A stretch of DNA of 62,614 nucleotides from a virus. This document shows positions 15,063 to 26,200 of this stretch, one piece after another. Location of the stretch: IMG/VR virus record IMGVR_UViG_3300009314_000010, positions 1-62,614 of that record. One strand, 5' to 3'. Every line of letters begins with the position of its first letter. Position 1 is the stretch's first letter. The position numbers were made by a program, and so were the translations under genes. The notes beneath the pieces were generated by a model. It searched no databases. It was not told where the DNA came from and worked only from the letters and a program-made list of their open reading frames with translations.

Positions 15063-15343
15063 TTAATCCACCCGAGCACCCTTGCAAACAGCATGCCGGC
15101 CATGGTTGTTGCACCACCTACGACCCCCCCGCCGGCCGCCGCCGCCGTATCCCATTTTTTGCGGCGGTCAAAGCGCTTGGCAAGGTCTGTATGGCTTTTT
15201 TCGACGGCCTCAAATCTGTCCTCGCCGACCTGGAATTTGTTTTGTATGCTTTTGTCAATTCCTTCGAGCATATCAAACAGGAGCGCGTCGCGGTCTTTCG
15301 GGTCGCTTACTCTCAGCCAGGTATCTTTTTTGATTCCGTTCAT
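15059..15343 (-). CDS. Small coiled-coil protein with C-terminal membrane helix
   Basis: 94 residues: an N-terminal charged coiled segment (about 20-65), a short basic RFDRRKKW patch, then a glycine/alanine-rich hydrophobic helix (TAAAAGGGVVGGATTMAGML). This resembles small phage membrane proteins encoded next to endolysins. It may assist lysis (holin partner or antiholin), but this is inferred from the position. Confidence 0.55.
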   Translation of the reverse strand: MNGIKKDTWLRVSDPKDRDALLFDMLEGIDKSIQNKFQVGEDRFEAVEKSHTDLAKRFDRRKKWDTAAAAGGGVVGGATTMAGMLFARVLGWIK

Positions 15344-15353
15344 TTTAAAATCC

Positions 15354-16721
15354 TTATTTGCTGTCTAAAGACACCGCCTTCCCGTGCCAGGTCGTTCCGC
15401 CGTCGATCGTCCAAAATGCAAGCCAGTCAACCCCGCTCGCCGTAAGCGTCGGTGCGGTCCCGTCCTCCCAATCAACTGACGCCGGCCAGTTCACCGTCTG
15501 GCTGCCGCCGTTTGTAAGCTGAAGGCTGAACCCGCAAAGTTCATCTGAGGCGGTAGGATTGCTGAACGTAAAGGTTTCCGCACCGGTCGATACTGTGGCC
15601 GAAACCGAGTTGCCTGATTCCAAATCAATATCGTCGGTGCCGCCGCCAAGATCGCCCAGGGCTTGCGTGATCACACCGCAATCAAGGAAATTTGCCCTCT
15701 GAATGGTTCCATCAGAACAAAGGATCGTCCCTGAAAGCGTCGGACTTCCGGCTCTCACCGGCGCCCCGGTCCCGGTTGCGGTGGTCCAGACGGGCGCTGC
15801 GGCCCCGCCGCCCACCAGGATCTCGGTGGTCGCGCCGGCGGCCAACCTTGTTCCGGTTCCGGATGCACCGCCATAGATGAGATCTCCTATCGTGGTCATA
15901 GGCGATAAGGCGTCAAAAGCGGTTGACGCCGTTCCTGCGCCCGTTCCGCCATCTGCAATCGCAACATCCGTACCACCAGCGCGGTAAACATAAGCGCTTC
16001 CGATTGTTACCGCTGTGGGCAAGTCTGTTCCCCATGCTGGATTCGTGCCCGCTCCGCCACCAACAAGAATTTGAGTCGTAAGTCCGACCGCAACAACCTC
16101 AATCGCCCCGGCACCGGCTCCGACCAAAATTCCGCCATCGGTGAGGCTGGTCGTGCCCGTTCCGCCATTGCCAACGGGCAATGTCCCGGTTACGCCTGTG
16201 GTCAACGGCAATCCGGTCGCATTTGTCAGCACAAGCGCGGAGGGCGTTCCGAGCGCCGGCGTTGTCAGTGTTGGGCTTCCGGCCCTTACAGGAGCGCCGG
16301 TCCCGGTTGCGGTGGTCCAGACGGGCGCTGCGGCCCCGCCGCCCACCAGAATCTCGGTGGTCGCGCCGGCGGCAAGCGCCGCGGTCGTCCCCACACCGGT
16401 TCCGTATATGATCACGCCGGCCGCGAAAGTCAGACCTCCAATTGAAGTCAAATTCGCGTTGATGGATTGTACCCCGGTCGTGGTCGTATTCCATACGGCC
16501 CCGGTCCCCAGGGCGCCCATGGCCTGCTCACCTGTGAGGGTTGCACTGGCGGTCTGCGTGAGGTAGGTGGCGCCAATAGGCGCATAAACGGCCGCTATGG
16601 CCTCGATCTGGTCCCGGACCGCGTTTTTGGTTGCGGCCTGAAGGTTTGCGTCCCAGGTGTTCGCATTGTAGGCCACATCGCTCGGGGGTAGCAGCCCTAT
16701 CGATCCATTAAAACTTCCCAT
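15354..16721 (-). CDS. Tail fibre/spike with Gly-Thr repeats
   Basis: 455 residues, rich in Gly, Ala, Thr and Val, with repeated [12 protein letters not shown] and [10 protein letters not shown] units, the pattern of trimeric fibre shafts. The last 115 residues (from [20 protein letters not shown]) form a domain that is about 75-80% identical to the C-terminus of the protein at 38166-39143. That domain is probably a knob or adhesion tip. A 78-nt DNA repeat lies inside the gene. It is encoded between the lysis genes and the giant virion protein. Confidence 0.72.
   Translation of the reverse strand: MGSFNGSIGLLPPSDVAYNANTWDANLQAATKNAVRDQIEAIAAVYAPIGATYLTQTASATLTGEQAMGALGTGAVWNTTTTGVQSINANLTSIGGLTFAAGVIIYGTGVGTTAALAAGATTEILVGGGAAAPVWTTATGTGAPVRAGSPTLTTPALGTPSALVLTNATGLPLTTGVTGTLPVGNGGTGTTSLTDGGILVGAGAGAIEVVAVGLTTQILVGGGAGTNPAWGTDLPTAVTIGSAYVYRAGGTDVAIADGGTGAGTASTAFDALSPMTTIGDLIYGGASGTGTRLAAGATTEILVGGGAAAPVWTTATGTGAPVRAGSPTLSGTILCSDGTIQRANFLDCGVITQALGDLGGGTDDIDLESGNSVSATVSTGAETFTFSNPTASDELCGFSLQLTNGGSQTVNWPASVDWEDGTAPTLTASGVDWLAFWTIDGGTTWHGKAVSLDSK
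15766..15843. repeat. 78-nt direct repeat, copy 1 (inside fibre gene)
   Basis: Matches 16297-16374 with one difference seen (G/A within the CACCAG-ATCTC stretch), 531 nt apart, so in the same frame. It encodes the [18 protein letters not shown] unit of the fibre shaft and suggests recent internal duplication or gene conversion. Confidence 0.75.
16297..16374. repeat. 78-nt direct repeat, copy 2 (inside fibre gene)
   Basis: Second copy of the unit at 15766-15843. The near identity at DNA level contrasts with the more diverged Gly-Thr repeats around it. Confidence 0.75.
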
Positions 16722-16724
16722 GAC

Positions 16725-17237
16725 TTACCTCCCCTCGGCCACTGTGACCAGGTTGTTTGATGCGCTTCCCATAACGCTCACCGCGTTGCGGACCATATTC
16801 CGCTCGAATGACCCGCCGGCCGGTATCTTGAACATGCCCTTGGCGTATGAATCGGCGGTAATGTTCGCAAGGTTCAGGTTGGCCCCGACCTTTAGCGTTT
16901 CGGCCTGGAAGGTTCCGACCTGTGTATCAATGTAAAGAACGCCGGCCGCGTTTCCGCCGGCCCAGGTGCCTGATGTCAGCGTGACCGATAAAACATTGGC
17001 CGTCGCCCCGCCGGTCTCGCCCTCTATCGTATCGCCAACGGCGATCTCGGTGGTCCCCCCGCTCGTAAAGTCCAAGGCGTAGGACGCATCGCCGGACAGG
17101 TTTACATAAACAATGGCCGACGTGTGGTTGTTTTGAATCAAAATATTTCTCGGGTTTTTTAGTTCAGCGAGCGCGTCCTGGGCGGACGTTGTTACGGTGA
17201 ACGCTTTTTGGTATTCTCTCTCTCCCACTATTCTCAT
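16725..17237 (-). CDS. Small virion or head-decoration-like protein
   Basis: 170 residues from the ATG at 17237, with GAGGAG about 7 nt upstream (a second ATG lies at 17243). The sequence is beta-rich: AFTVTTSAQDALAELKN, then GDTIEGETGGATANVLSV and TLKVGANLNLANI. A segment of this type (GATGVV or GATANV with GTW and GTF) also occurs in the tail protein at 39140-41206, suggesting a shared small beta domain. It lies between the fibre and the giant protein. A structural role is inferred. Confidence 0.55.
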   Translation of the reverse strand: MRIVGEREYQKAFTVTTSAQDALAELKNPRNILIQNNHTSAIVYVNLSGDASYALDFTSGGTTEIAVGDTIEGETGGATANVLSVTLTSGTWAGGNAAGVLYIDTQVGTFQAETLKVGANLNLANITADSYAKGMFKIPAGGSFERNMVRNAVSVMGSASNNLVTVAEGR

Positions 17238-17253
17238 GATCATTCTCCTCGTA

Positions 17254-20200
17254 TTAGGTTTGTTCTATAAGCCCGGCTATCTTGCTTTCGATCTGCCGTA
17301 TTCTCTTCATTCTCGACGGGGTTTCACCCTGAGCCCTCAACCGGCCCGCGACCTTGCGGAGGTTTTCGATCCGCGCCTGGAGGCCCGTTTTGCGCCGGCG
17401 CTCCCTCTTGCTTGGCCGGAAGGCCCTGCGGAGACTCGCCTTGATTGTTTTTCTGGTGATCGGGGTCTGTTCTTTCTGGATCGCCCGCTCGTTGTATTCG
17501 TAAATGTCCGCCAGGATCTCCGCGTATCCCTCTGCGCTACCCCCGGAGACAATGTGCTTTCTTATCCGGTTGTAAATATCGCTGCGTCGCTCGGCGTATG
17601 TCCGCCGAAGTTTGGTTTCGTTCCAGCGGACCTCCTGGATGGTGGCGATCCGCGCCGGGTTCAAGGACAATGCCCGGTAAAATGTCTCCGGGATCGTCAG
17701 CTTGACCGGTTTCGGTCCGAAGAATACCGGCGCGTTTGTCCGCGTCGTAAGGCCCGCCGTTCGCTCCCTGTGCGCCCGGAGCGTGTTTCCGAATCCTGTG
17801 GGAAGGATTTTTTCAAACCCTTTTGAAACATCGCCCCTTGCAACCGACGGAATGCCCCTCAAAAATATGTCCGAAATAACGCTGCCCGGTGCCCCCAGAA
17901 TATCCTTTGGCGTCGTCGGGAGGTCTCCGATCCCGATAGACAGGGAGCCCTTGATGGAGAACCCGGCCGCGCCGGCCAGGCCGAACCGCGCAAGGCGCTC
18001 GGCACCAGGGCCGAAGCTCTGGCCGATCTTTTTATAGGCCCCTTCTTCCGGCTCGTCGACGCCCACGCCCTTCAATATCGCCGAAATTATCGGCGCAAGC
18101 ACGGTGGCCCCGCCGCCGGCCAGGATCGCGGGCGATGCCAGGAGGTAGGACAATGCCGCATAGTCTTTCTGTTCGAAGCCGAGCTTTTTCATGTTCATTA
18201 AATAGGTGTGGCTGAAAGTCCTGAACACGTAGAACATTCGCACGATCTGTGCCGCCGGGTTGGCCCCCAGGGCAAGATACGGATGGTTTCCTTTATTATA
18301 TATGCCGTGGGAGTCGTCGGAGGCCTGTTTGGCCATCTCGATCAGCTCGCCCCGGGACTTGCCTTTATTCGCTTTGAGATCCCGCAACCCCTGATATGTC
18401 GCTGCGATGGTGGCAACCCGGTTCAGGCGCTCTGATTCCGAGAACGTGAACATTCCAACTTCGAGAGCCTTGTCCCACCCCCGGCCGAGCCGGGACCTTA
18501 AAACGGACAGCGATTCAGAGTTGAATTGCGGGTGGTCCCACCCCTTTCCCTTGATCGTATCAAAAACCCACCGGTCGCCGGCGGACACTTTTCCGCCAAA
18601 TTTATACTTTCGGTATTTGTTTATGGCCGATGTTAAAAGCGCAGGCGTTTTTCTGAGCGGGATCCCAACACCCTTCATCGATGCCGGCACGGACGTGGCC
18701 AGGGCCGTGAGGTTGACAAGCGGCGCCGAAAAGACCCTGAAGGCCAGATATTTGGCCACCGCCAGGCCCTTGACCGTTCCGACAACCTCATCGGCGAATT
18801 CCCGGTTTCGGGTCGTCTCGGCGATATAGGCCTTGCCCCACTTAAAGGCATTGGGCTGTTCGCGCTGATCGATCATCATCTCTTTGACATGCGCCCGGTA
18901 GTCTTCATATTCCGCATCCGGGTTTTCTTCCTTGAAATCCTTCCAGGTCGTTTCGGTCCCGGTGAAAGCCCGCAGCATCTTTATGATCATCCGGCGCTTG
19001 GCATGTCCGCCGGCCAGGCTTTGGATGTATTTACCGATGGCGATCTGGGGGTCCTCCTCAAAGCCCTTGTAATATTCTGCAGCCCGGCGCGTCATGTGAA
19101 CCCGGCTTCCGCGTTCGCGGATCACGTTTGCGATCTGCTCGGCCAGGGCGGTTGCGAAGATGTCCTCGGTTGACTTTATGATCGACTCGATATCCTCTTT
19201 GCCGGCGGCGGACACGGCGGCCCCAACCCTGTCGAGCGCAGCGTTGACCAATTGTTGGGTTTTGATCAGCTCTCCGGAGAGCTCGAACACGTCCTCGCCG
19301 AGCTGTTTTGATTTTGAGGTCGTGACCTTGTAGCCCTGTTTTCTGTATTTGGCCCGGGCCACTTTCATTGCGGACTCAAGGTTGAATGTTTCAAGAATGC
19401 TGTCCTCGCCCTTTTTGGTCGCCGTGAGAACAATCTTTCCCCGGCGCCGGATCCTCGGAAAGTAAAACCCGCGCATATCGCCCATGATGGCCATGGCTTC
19501 CCGGAGGTTGACGTGGGCCGGCTTGCCGTCTTTCACGATCGGTATCTGCGTTTCGGGCGCTGCCTCCAGGAGGCGTTTCATGGCTTCGAACAGAAGGTCA
19601 AAGCCCTTGTTGGTGGACATCCTGAAGGCCATGATGGCGTCGACCTGCCCGGGATCGTATCCGCTTTTCCGCAGATCCTCGGCCTCAAACTGCAGGGCCT
19701 TTTCGACCGCCTCGGTCTCGGTGTTGAAAAAGTCCACCATTTTCTGGTCGGGACCGTAAACCTCAAATTTTTCTATCTCGGTGTTTTCCTTCACCCGGTA
19801 CCCGAGGTTGTTGCGGTCTCTTTCTATAAGGTAGTCCTGGACCTCTTTGAACGCGGACCTTCCGGACTTTCGCAGCGCGGCGAACGCGGTGCCGACGTTG
19901 CGGTCGTCGTGGTTTTCCAGGTGAAACACGTTTTCGTGGTAATCGTCCTGGCGCTCCTGGGTGGCGTTGAACATCGAGCGCACGGCGTGGATCTTGTCCT
20001 TGAAAAAAGACGGTATAGACGTAATCAGATCGCCGAAATAGGAAAGGTCTTGCTTGCCCTTGTGCGTGAGGCCCTCTCTTGAAAAAACCGCGTTTATAGC
20101 CTCCAAAACCGACAAGGAATCGCGCTCCAGGTTGTGGGCGCCCCTGACTCTTTTATCGTGGGCCGCTGCAGGCTCGCCGGGCTTGGCGAGTGCGGCAGCC

Positions 20201-23200
20201 TCGTCGGCGACCGATACTTTCAGTCCGCCGATGTTGCCCTGGCGCTCGACCTTCTTTTTGAGGATCTGAGCGGCCCGCTCGGCGGTCTCCTTGGTGAAGG
20301 GTATGGGGAGGTTGTGCTGTGAGAGCTTTTTGGTTTCAAATTGCGGCATCCCCTCATACATGGCCTTGTGGCGCATCTCGGGGGTTATGGGGAGGGTCCA
20401 GACTTCTTTTCCCGCAACCTCCGAATAGATCTGTTTTTCCTTATCCCCCCAAGGATAGCGAGGATCTTCCATTGACATATCGGGTATTTTCGTCTCCCCA
20501 ACCTTCGCCTTGCCCCACGCCTTCTTGTTGAAGAACTTATTCACGGCTGAAGGCAGGATCTTGTCGTAGAAGCCTTTCATGCCTTCGCCGCCGACTTTGA
20601 GGTCAAGGCCCTTTAGTACGGTTTTGGCTCCGGTTCTGTCTATGTGTCCAAGGGCTTTTTCTGAAGCCTCTTTGCCAATATAGTCGGATAATTTGTCTCG
20701 CTTTACCCGTAAGATATTCCCACCTTCGGGGATAACAATTTTACCATCTTTGATGGCCGAAAAAGCCACTTCGTTATCGGTCCTTGGCTCAACCACTATC
20801 GAATCGACATGCTTGCTCAAATCATACCGTTCTGCCTGTACCTCCCCCGGGGTCCACCCGATCGCGTCGAATCCATTTTCAGCGGCGTAGCGGACCATGC
20901 GCTTGATGGCGAGTAGGGGCCATGTCTTTTTGAAGGGTGCGTCGGGGACGCGATCCATCTGCGCCGCCTCGTCGTCTGGGCGAGTTCTCAGGTCAACAAG
21001 GTTGTTATATTCAACGCGCTCTTCAGGCGTTACAGCTCCGCTCTCAAATCTCGCCCAAAGCTCATCAAGGCGCTGGTTTTGTTCGTCGGTTAATCCTGCA
21101 AACTTATGCTTGCCTTTTTTATACCCCTTCTTCCTTCCCTCTTGGTGCCAATCGGATTGCAATTCTTCGATGAACAGCACCTTGCGGCCCTCGGCGTCCG
21201 TGCGTTCATTAAATCGAACATGGGCCAAGACGTTGGGTTCTTCCCAATGGGCGGAGGTGTAGGGTTGTTCAAATTTCGTCACAGGTGAATCCGGGCCGTA
21301 GACTTTCAATAGGTTCGGATTGGGTTTTTTGACTTCACGCTCCGGCAGCGTCAGCAACAATTCCCGGTAGTTCTCTCCGCCCGGGAGGGTGTGTTGGGAA
21401 AATTTGGTGCCTGTTTCGGGATCTGCAATGGATTCGCCAACATTTTCAAACGCTTCGGTTGCAGCTTCAAACGGGTCTTCGTATCTATGGGTTGTTTCTT
21501 CGCCCTCCGCATTGTAAACGGAATAGTCCCCGGGCGCATTTTCTCTTAGCTCGTATCCGGGAAGGCCTTCTTCAACCATCTGAAAAGAGCTTTTGTCGGG
21601 GGGTCGCCGACCACCCTTCTCAACCTCCTCAATCCGCACATTGTTCTCCCGCAAAAAGTCAAGAACATCCTTTTTGGCAACCTGGCCGCCCCTGGGAGAT
21701 TTAACGTCATATTCACCCTTGATAATGCCGAGGGGATCAAACTCTTTCTGGGAGCGTATGCTTTCAGCGGTTGCTTGCTGGTCGTGGATCTTCTGGAAAT
21801 CGGTTGTTTGCAGCCACTCGATCAACCCGGACCACTCCAGCTCCTCGGGTTTTATCAGGCCCTTCTTTGCCCAGGCCTGAATAGTATTGGCGTATCCCTT
21901 GCCGGTGCCTTTGTTTGGAAGTTTGGAAGATAAAAACCCCTCCATCTGCGAGTACCAGCGTTGGGCGGTCTTTTGAAATGCGGACCCCATCGCCGCCCCC
22001 GGCGTTGCCGTACGCTCAAAAACCTTCCCGGTTTCGTAGGATCTCAGCACCGATCGCGCCGTCGGTTTCAGCACGTTCAAAAGGCCGTCGAGAAAGTCGG
22101 CTATCTTCTGGATCACCCTTCCGAGGGTCGTGCCCCGGTGTTTTGCGCGTTCTGCCAGGGCGGATCCGACGAATTCGGCGATATCCTCCTGGGAGGGATC
22201 GTATCCCCTGTCTTTTCCGTACAAGCGCCTGTACGAGGCTTTCAGGACACCGTTGTCGGTCTTGTTGAGGTATTTGTCCGTAACAAAGTGGTTGACTTCA
22301 TGCCAGAGGGTTTGAATATCGGCAAAGTCCTTTTGAAGGACGATAACGCCATCGTGATATTTTCCGGCTGCAAATTCACCGTCCTCCAGCACGCGCCCAT
22401 ATCTGGTTTCAAAAGCAACCTCGTCGAAGTTGATTCGATCGACAAATCCTATCTGAAAACCTTCACCGCCCCGGATCCGGACCCAGACCGAGCCGTCATT
22501 GGAGAGACCGACATTTACGTTGCGGGCTTTAGAGAAGGCCTTTTGGATGTCCTGGAGGGTGAGACCGGCGGCGGCAACGGTTCTCTTGGTGGCGTACAGG
22601 GGATCGTTTGACTTCAGCGGCTCGAAGGCCTCTTTCGGCGGTTGTTTTCCTTCCAAAATATCCTGTCCGATTATCCTTCTGAGGGATCCGGCATCCGCGT
22701 GGGACATGCCCTGCTCCAGAAGATCCATTATCTGAAGGCCGCGCAGTTGCAAATTCTGGATGAGGCCGTCGATGAATTCGGCCCTGTTCTTGTATGCCAG
22801 GGGGCGGTTGAGGCTCGGCACATAAACCGTGGCGTTCAGGTGTTCGGCGGCGGCAACAACCTGGGCGGCCGCCTCTTTAATCTTCTCGCCTTTCGGCCAT
22901 GGCAGAAATCCAAGTTCGTGCAGTTTCGAGTCAAGGAAGATAAAACCTTCCTGGCCGCCGTATTTTTCTCTTATCAGCGCGTTTGCGAGCCCGGAGTTGT
23001 TTATGACCGGTCCCGGCTTCCCGGCGGTGAAAAGGCGCTCTTTCACGGCGAGCTTTTGCTTGCGGACTATCGGCTCGATCGGAACATCCACATCAAACTC
23101 ATAAGGAGGAACTCCGGACCACTTGGTTCCGCCGATAATAATCGCGCTAAAGTCGATACCTCTCAAGGAAAGGATGTCGCTGGCCACCCGGGTGATATCG

Positions 23201-26200
23201 TAATCGTCGTCGCTCGCCTCGGGCACCCCGGATGGATGCTGGTGGACAAACCAGACCTTGGACGCGCCCTCTGTGTTCAGGGCGTGACCGGCCATTTCTA
23301 TTGCATTGATTTTAGCGAGGCCCTTTTGGCCCTTTGAGTATTTGTGGATCTCAAGGATCGTGCCGTTTTCGTCGGTCGTGACGGTATAGGCGTACTCCTG
23401 GGCGTGTTTGCGGATGTGTGATAGGAGGGATGCTACTTCGTCGGGAGTTTTTGCCACAAGGCCCGAACCGCCGATGTGTCCGGTCGTACCCATTCGGGTC
23501 CGTCTTGTGGCGCCTTGTATTCTACTGGAGATGGGTACAGGTTTGAAGACGGGTTTTTTGCCCTTGGGAAATGGGCTAAACAACCCCTTTTGGATCTGGT
23601 TGTCCTGCTCGCCTGTGAAAAGATTGATCTGGGCCTGAGTGGGTTCAGCCTTGACCTTTTTCTTTTGCGGTAATTTTTTAGACTGTGGACCTTTTGGAAC
23701 ATCGAACAATTCCTTTTGGCCGGGTCCGGGCTGGCCGAATAAATCTAACGACTCCTCAACATTCAGCCAAGTGTCGATCTTGGCGAGGCCGCCGCGTCTG
23801 TACGTGCTTCTTTCTGCCTCTTTAAGATCTTCTTCAGCCCTTTTACTGCTTGTGCTTTCTGCTCCGGGGTCGCTGCCTTTCCGTATCGCAGATAAGAGTA
23901 CAGCCAGTTCCTCAAATAAGTCCTGTCTTGCTTCATCGTCTAAGCCCTCCGCTATCTCTTTAAGTTCGTCGACCTGGCCCGCGATCCCGGATTCTGTGAG
24001 GGGATCGTCGCCAAGCTGAGCGAGAACCTTGGCCGATACGCTTTTGTGGAAACAGCCGAGTCCGCCGTTTTCATCACACCGGGTGCAATTCCAATCGCCT
24101 ACCCTTTTGGCCCCGGTGTCTATCGGGCAAGAATGCTTTAGCGCCCAATCTGGCAGGGCGGCGAGCTCTTTTTTCTTAAGTAATCTTTTACCGATTTTGA
24201 GAGGAAGAATAACCCCGCCAAGAGACTTGTACCGGTCTTTTTGCGTCTCCAGGAAGGCCAAATCTTCCGAACCACTATATAGGAAAGCTATCGGAAGGTC
24301 AAGGTTTTCCTCGGCCACTTCAAGGTTACTTTTGTCGATCGATAAAAGGCGGAGGTTCGTATCCGATATCTGTCTCAGCAATTCCGGTTTTTTTGAAAAC
24401 ATCTGCACCCGGACGCCGAGACTGTTTAATCTGTTCACAAAGGGTATCCAAAGCGAGCTGCCATCGCCGGTGTCGAACATGCGCAGGGCCTTTTCCAGGT
24501 GGTATTCCAGTGTCGCCTTGTATTCCCCGGCAATTATTTCGGCCGTCTTCGCGGGATCGATGGAAAGGGCGATGTTGATCAGCTCGGGCTTTGCGTAGTT
24601 TGCGGGATAGCTGCGGCCCCTGGTGGCATAGCAATCCCCGGCGCAGAACGGGCTCGGGCGGCAATCCACAAACGATCCGTTGATGGGGTTTAACGGTTTT
24701 GAGGGGTGACCCAGGGCGCCGTGGGTATAAAGGCGCTGCCAGACGGCTTTTTCGCCATTCCTTAACAAGGACTCGCGCAGGACATTCATGGACGGGGCGT
24801 CCATGGGGGAGTCGAACTTCGGCTCCTTGCCGGCGATGAGCTCTTTTATGGCCTGGCTTGCGAGCAGGGACCGGATCGCCTCGCGCTCCCAGGGGGAGCC
24901 CGCCATCTTCTTGAGCCATTTTCTGATGCCGGCCGGATCTTCGCGTCCGCGGATCGATCGGTTGAGGGCGTTTCGTTGGGGTTTGTCGAGGGCGCTGATC
25001 CACCCGCCATACGGCGCGGTGGCCTCTTTTATTTCGTCGTAGGAGTCTTCGGAGTCTTCGAGGGTGTATCCGGGAGGAGCTCCGGTTTCCTCGGCCACTT
25101 CGCTTTCGGTTCGTCCACGTCGAGCGCGTTGGCCTTCTGCATAGCTTTCATAGCGAGCTTGTTTGTCAAAGATTTGGCGCTGAGAGGTTTCTTCCGTGCC
25201 ATAAAGGTCCTCCGCTTTTGCAAACGCTTTTTCTATTAGGGACGGGATATCTATATCAGAATGTTCCATCCCTGGCAAGGTTAAAGAGCTTGTCTCTTTA
25301 AAATAATTGACCAGGCCCCGGGCGATCTCCTTAAAAAACACGCCCTGCCTTTTTGCGCTCCGCCGGTATTGGTATATGACGAGCGCCAGGTTTTTTATTT
25401 CCTCCGGCACCTGTTCGAAAAGCCCTTGCTGCTGAAAGAAGTTCGGTACCGACGTCTTCAGGACCCGGGTTTTGCGGACGATCTTAACGGCCGCCGCAAT
25501 GTTCTCTATGACCGGGTAGCCGCCCAGATCCTCCCGTGCTCCGCGAGCCTGCACAAACTTCGGGGCGGCCACGGTCAGGGCGTTCAAGATATTTTTTATC
25601 TCTGTGTCCGCCTCTTCCGCCATCAGGGAGATGAGGCTGTCGTCCTCGTATGCCTTGTAGAAAAGCGCGGCCTGCACCCGGTCGATCAACTGCTTTGTGT
25701 GGCGCCCATCCTCGGTCAGATATCCGGCCGCCTCCGCCGGTCCCATTTTGTCGACAAAGCGGGTGATAAAGCCACGGTTCGAGGCCGCCGCAATGTTCCC
25801 CTCCTCAGACGGGCGGAATGTGGCCAGGTCGGCGTCGTCTATGTTGCGGGCGTCGGCCCGGGCCTGCTCGGTCGGGCTCATCCGTGCGACTTCGCTGCGG
25901 TTGGCGTCCTCGACGAACTTAGGGCGGTCGACCTCGGTGGTCCGCACCCGCACAAGTATGGGCTTTTCCATGGCGCTCACGGCGTCCTGGTTCAGCCCGA
26001 ATTCTTCCGCGTTCTCAACGACCCAATCGCGGTATGCGTCGTTTTCGCCACGATCGTAACGCCGGCGTATGGCGATCGTGCGGCCGTTTCCGGATTCGAC
26101 AAGGCTGTCATTCCCCACAATGGGGGCACCGTGAGAAGTGGTTTTGGACTCTCCCATTCTCTCCGGGTTCAGCGTCTTGTCTATCGTGACGACCTGGAGC

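Noticed and set aside
15354-16721. Diversity-generating retroelement or variable repeat
   Set aside because: No reverse transcriptase or template repeat is seen; the 78-nt repeats differ at only one position and encode shaft units.
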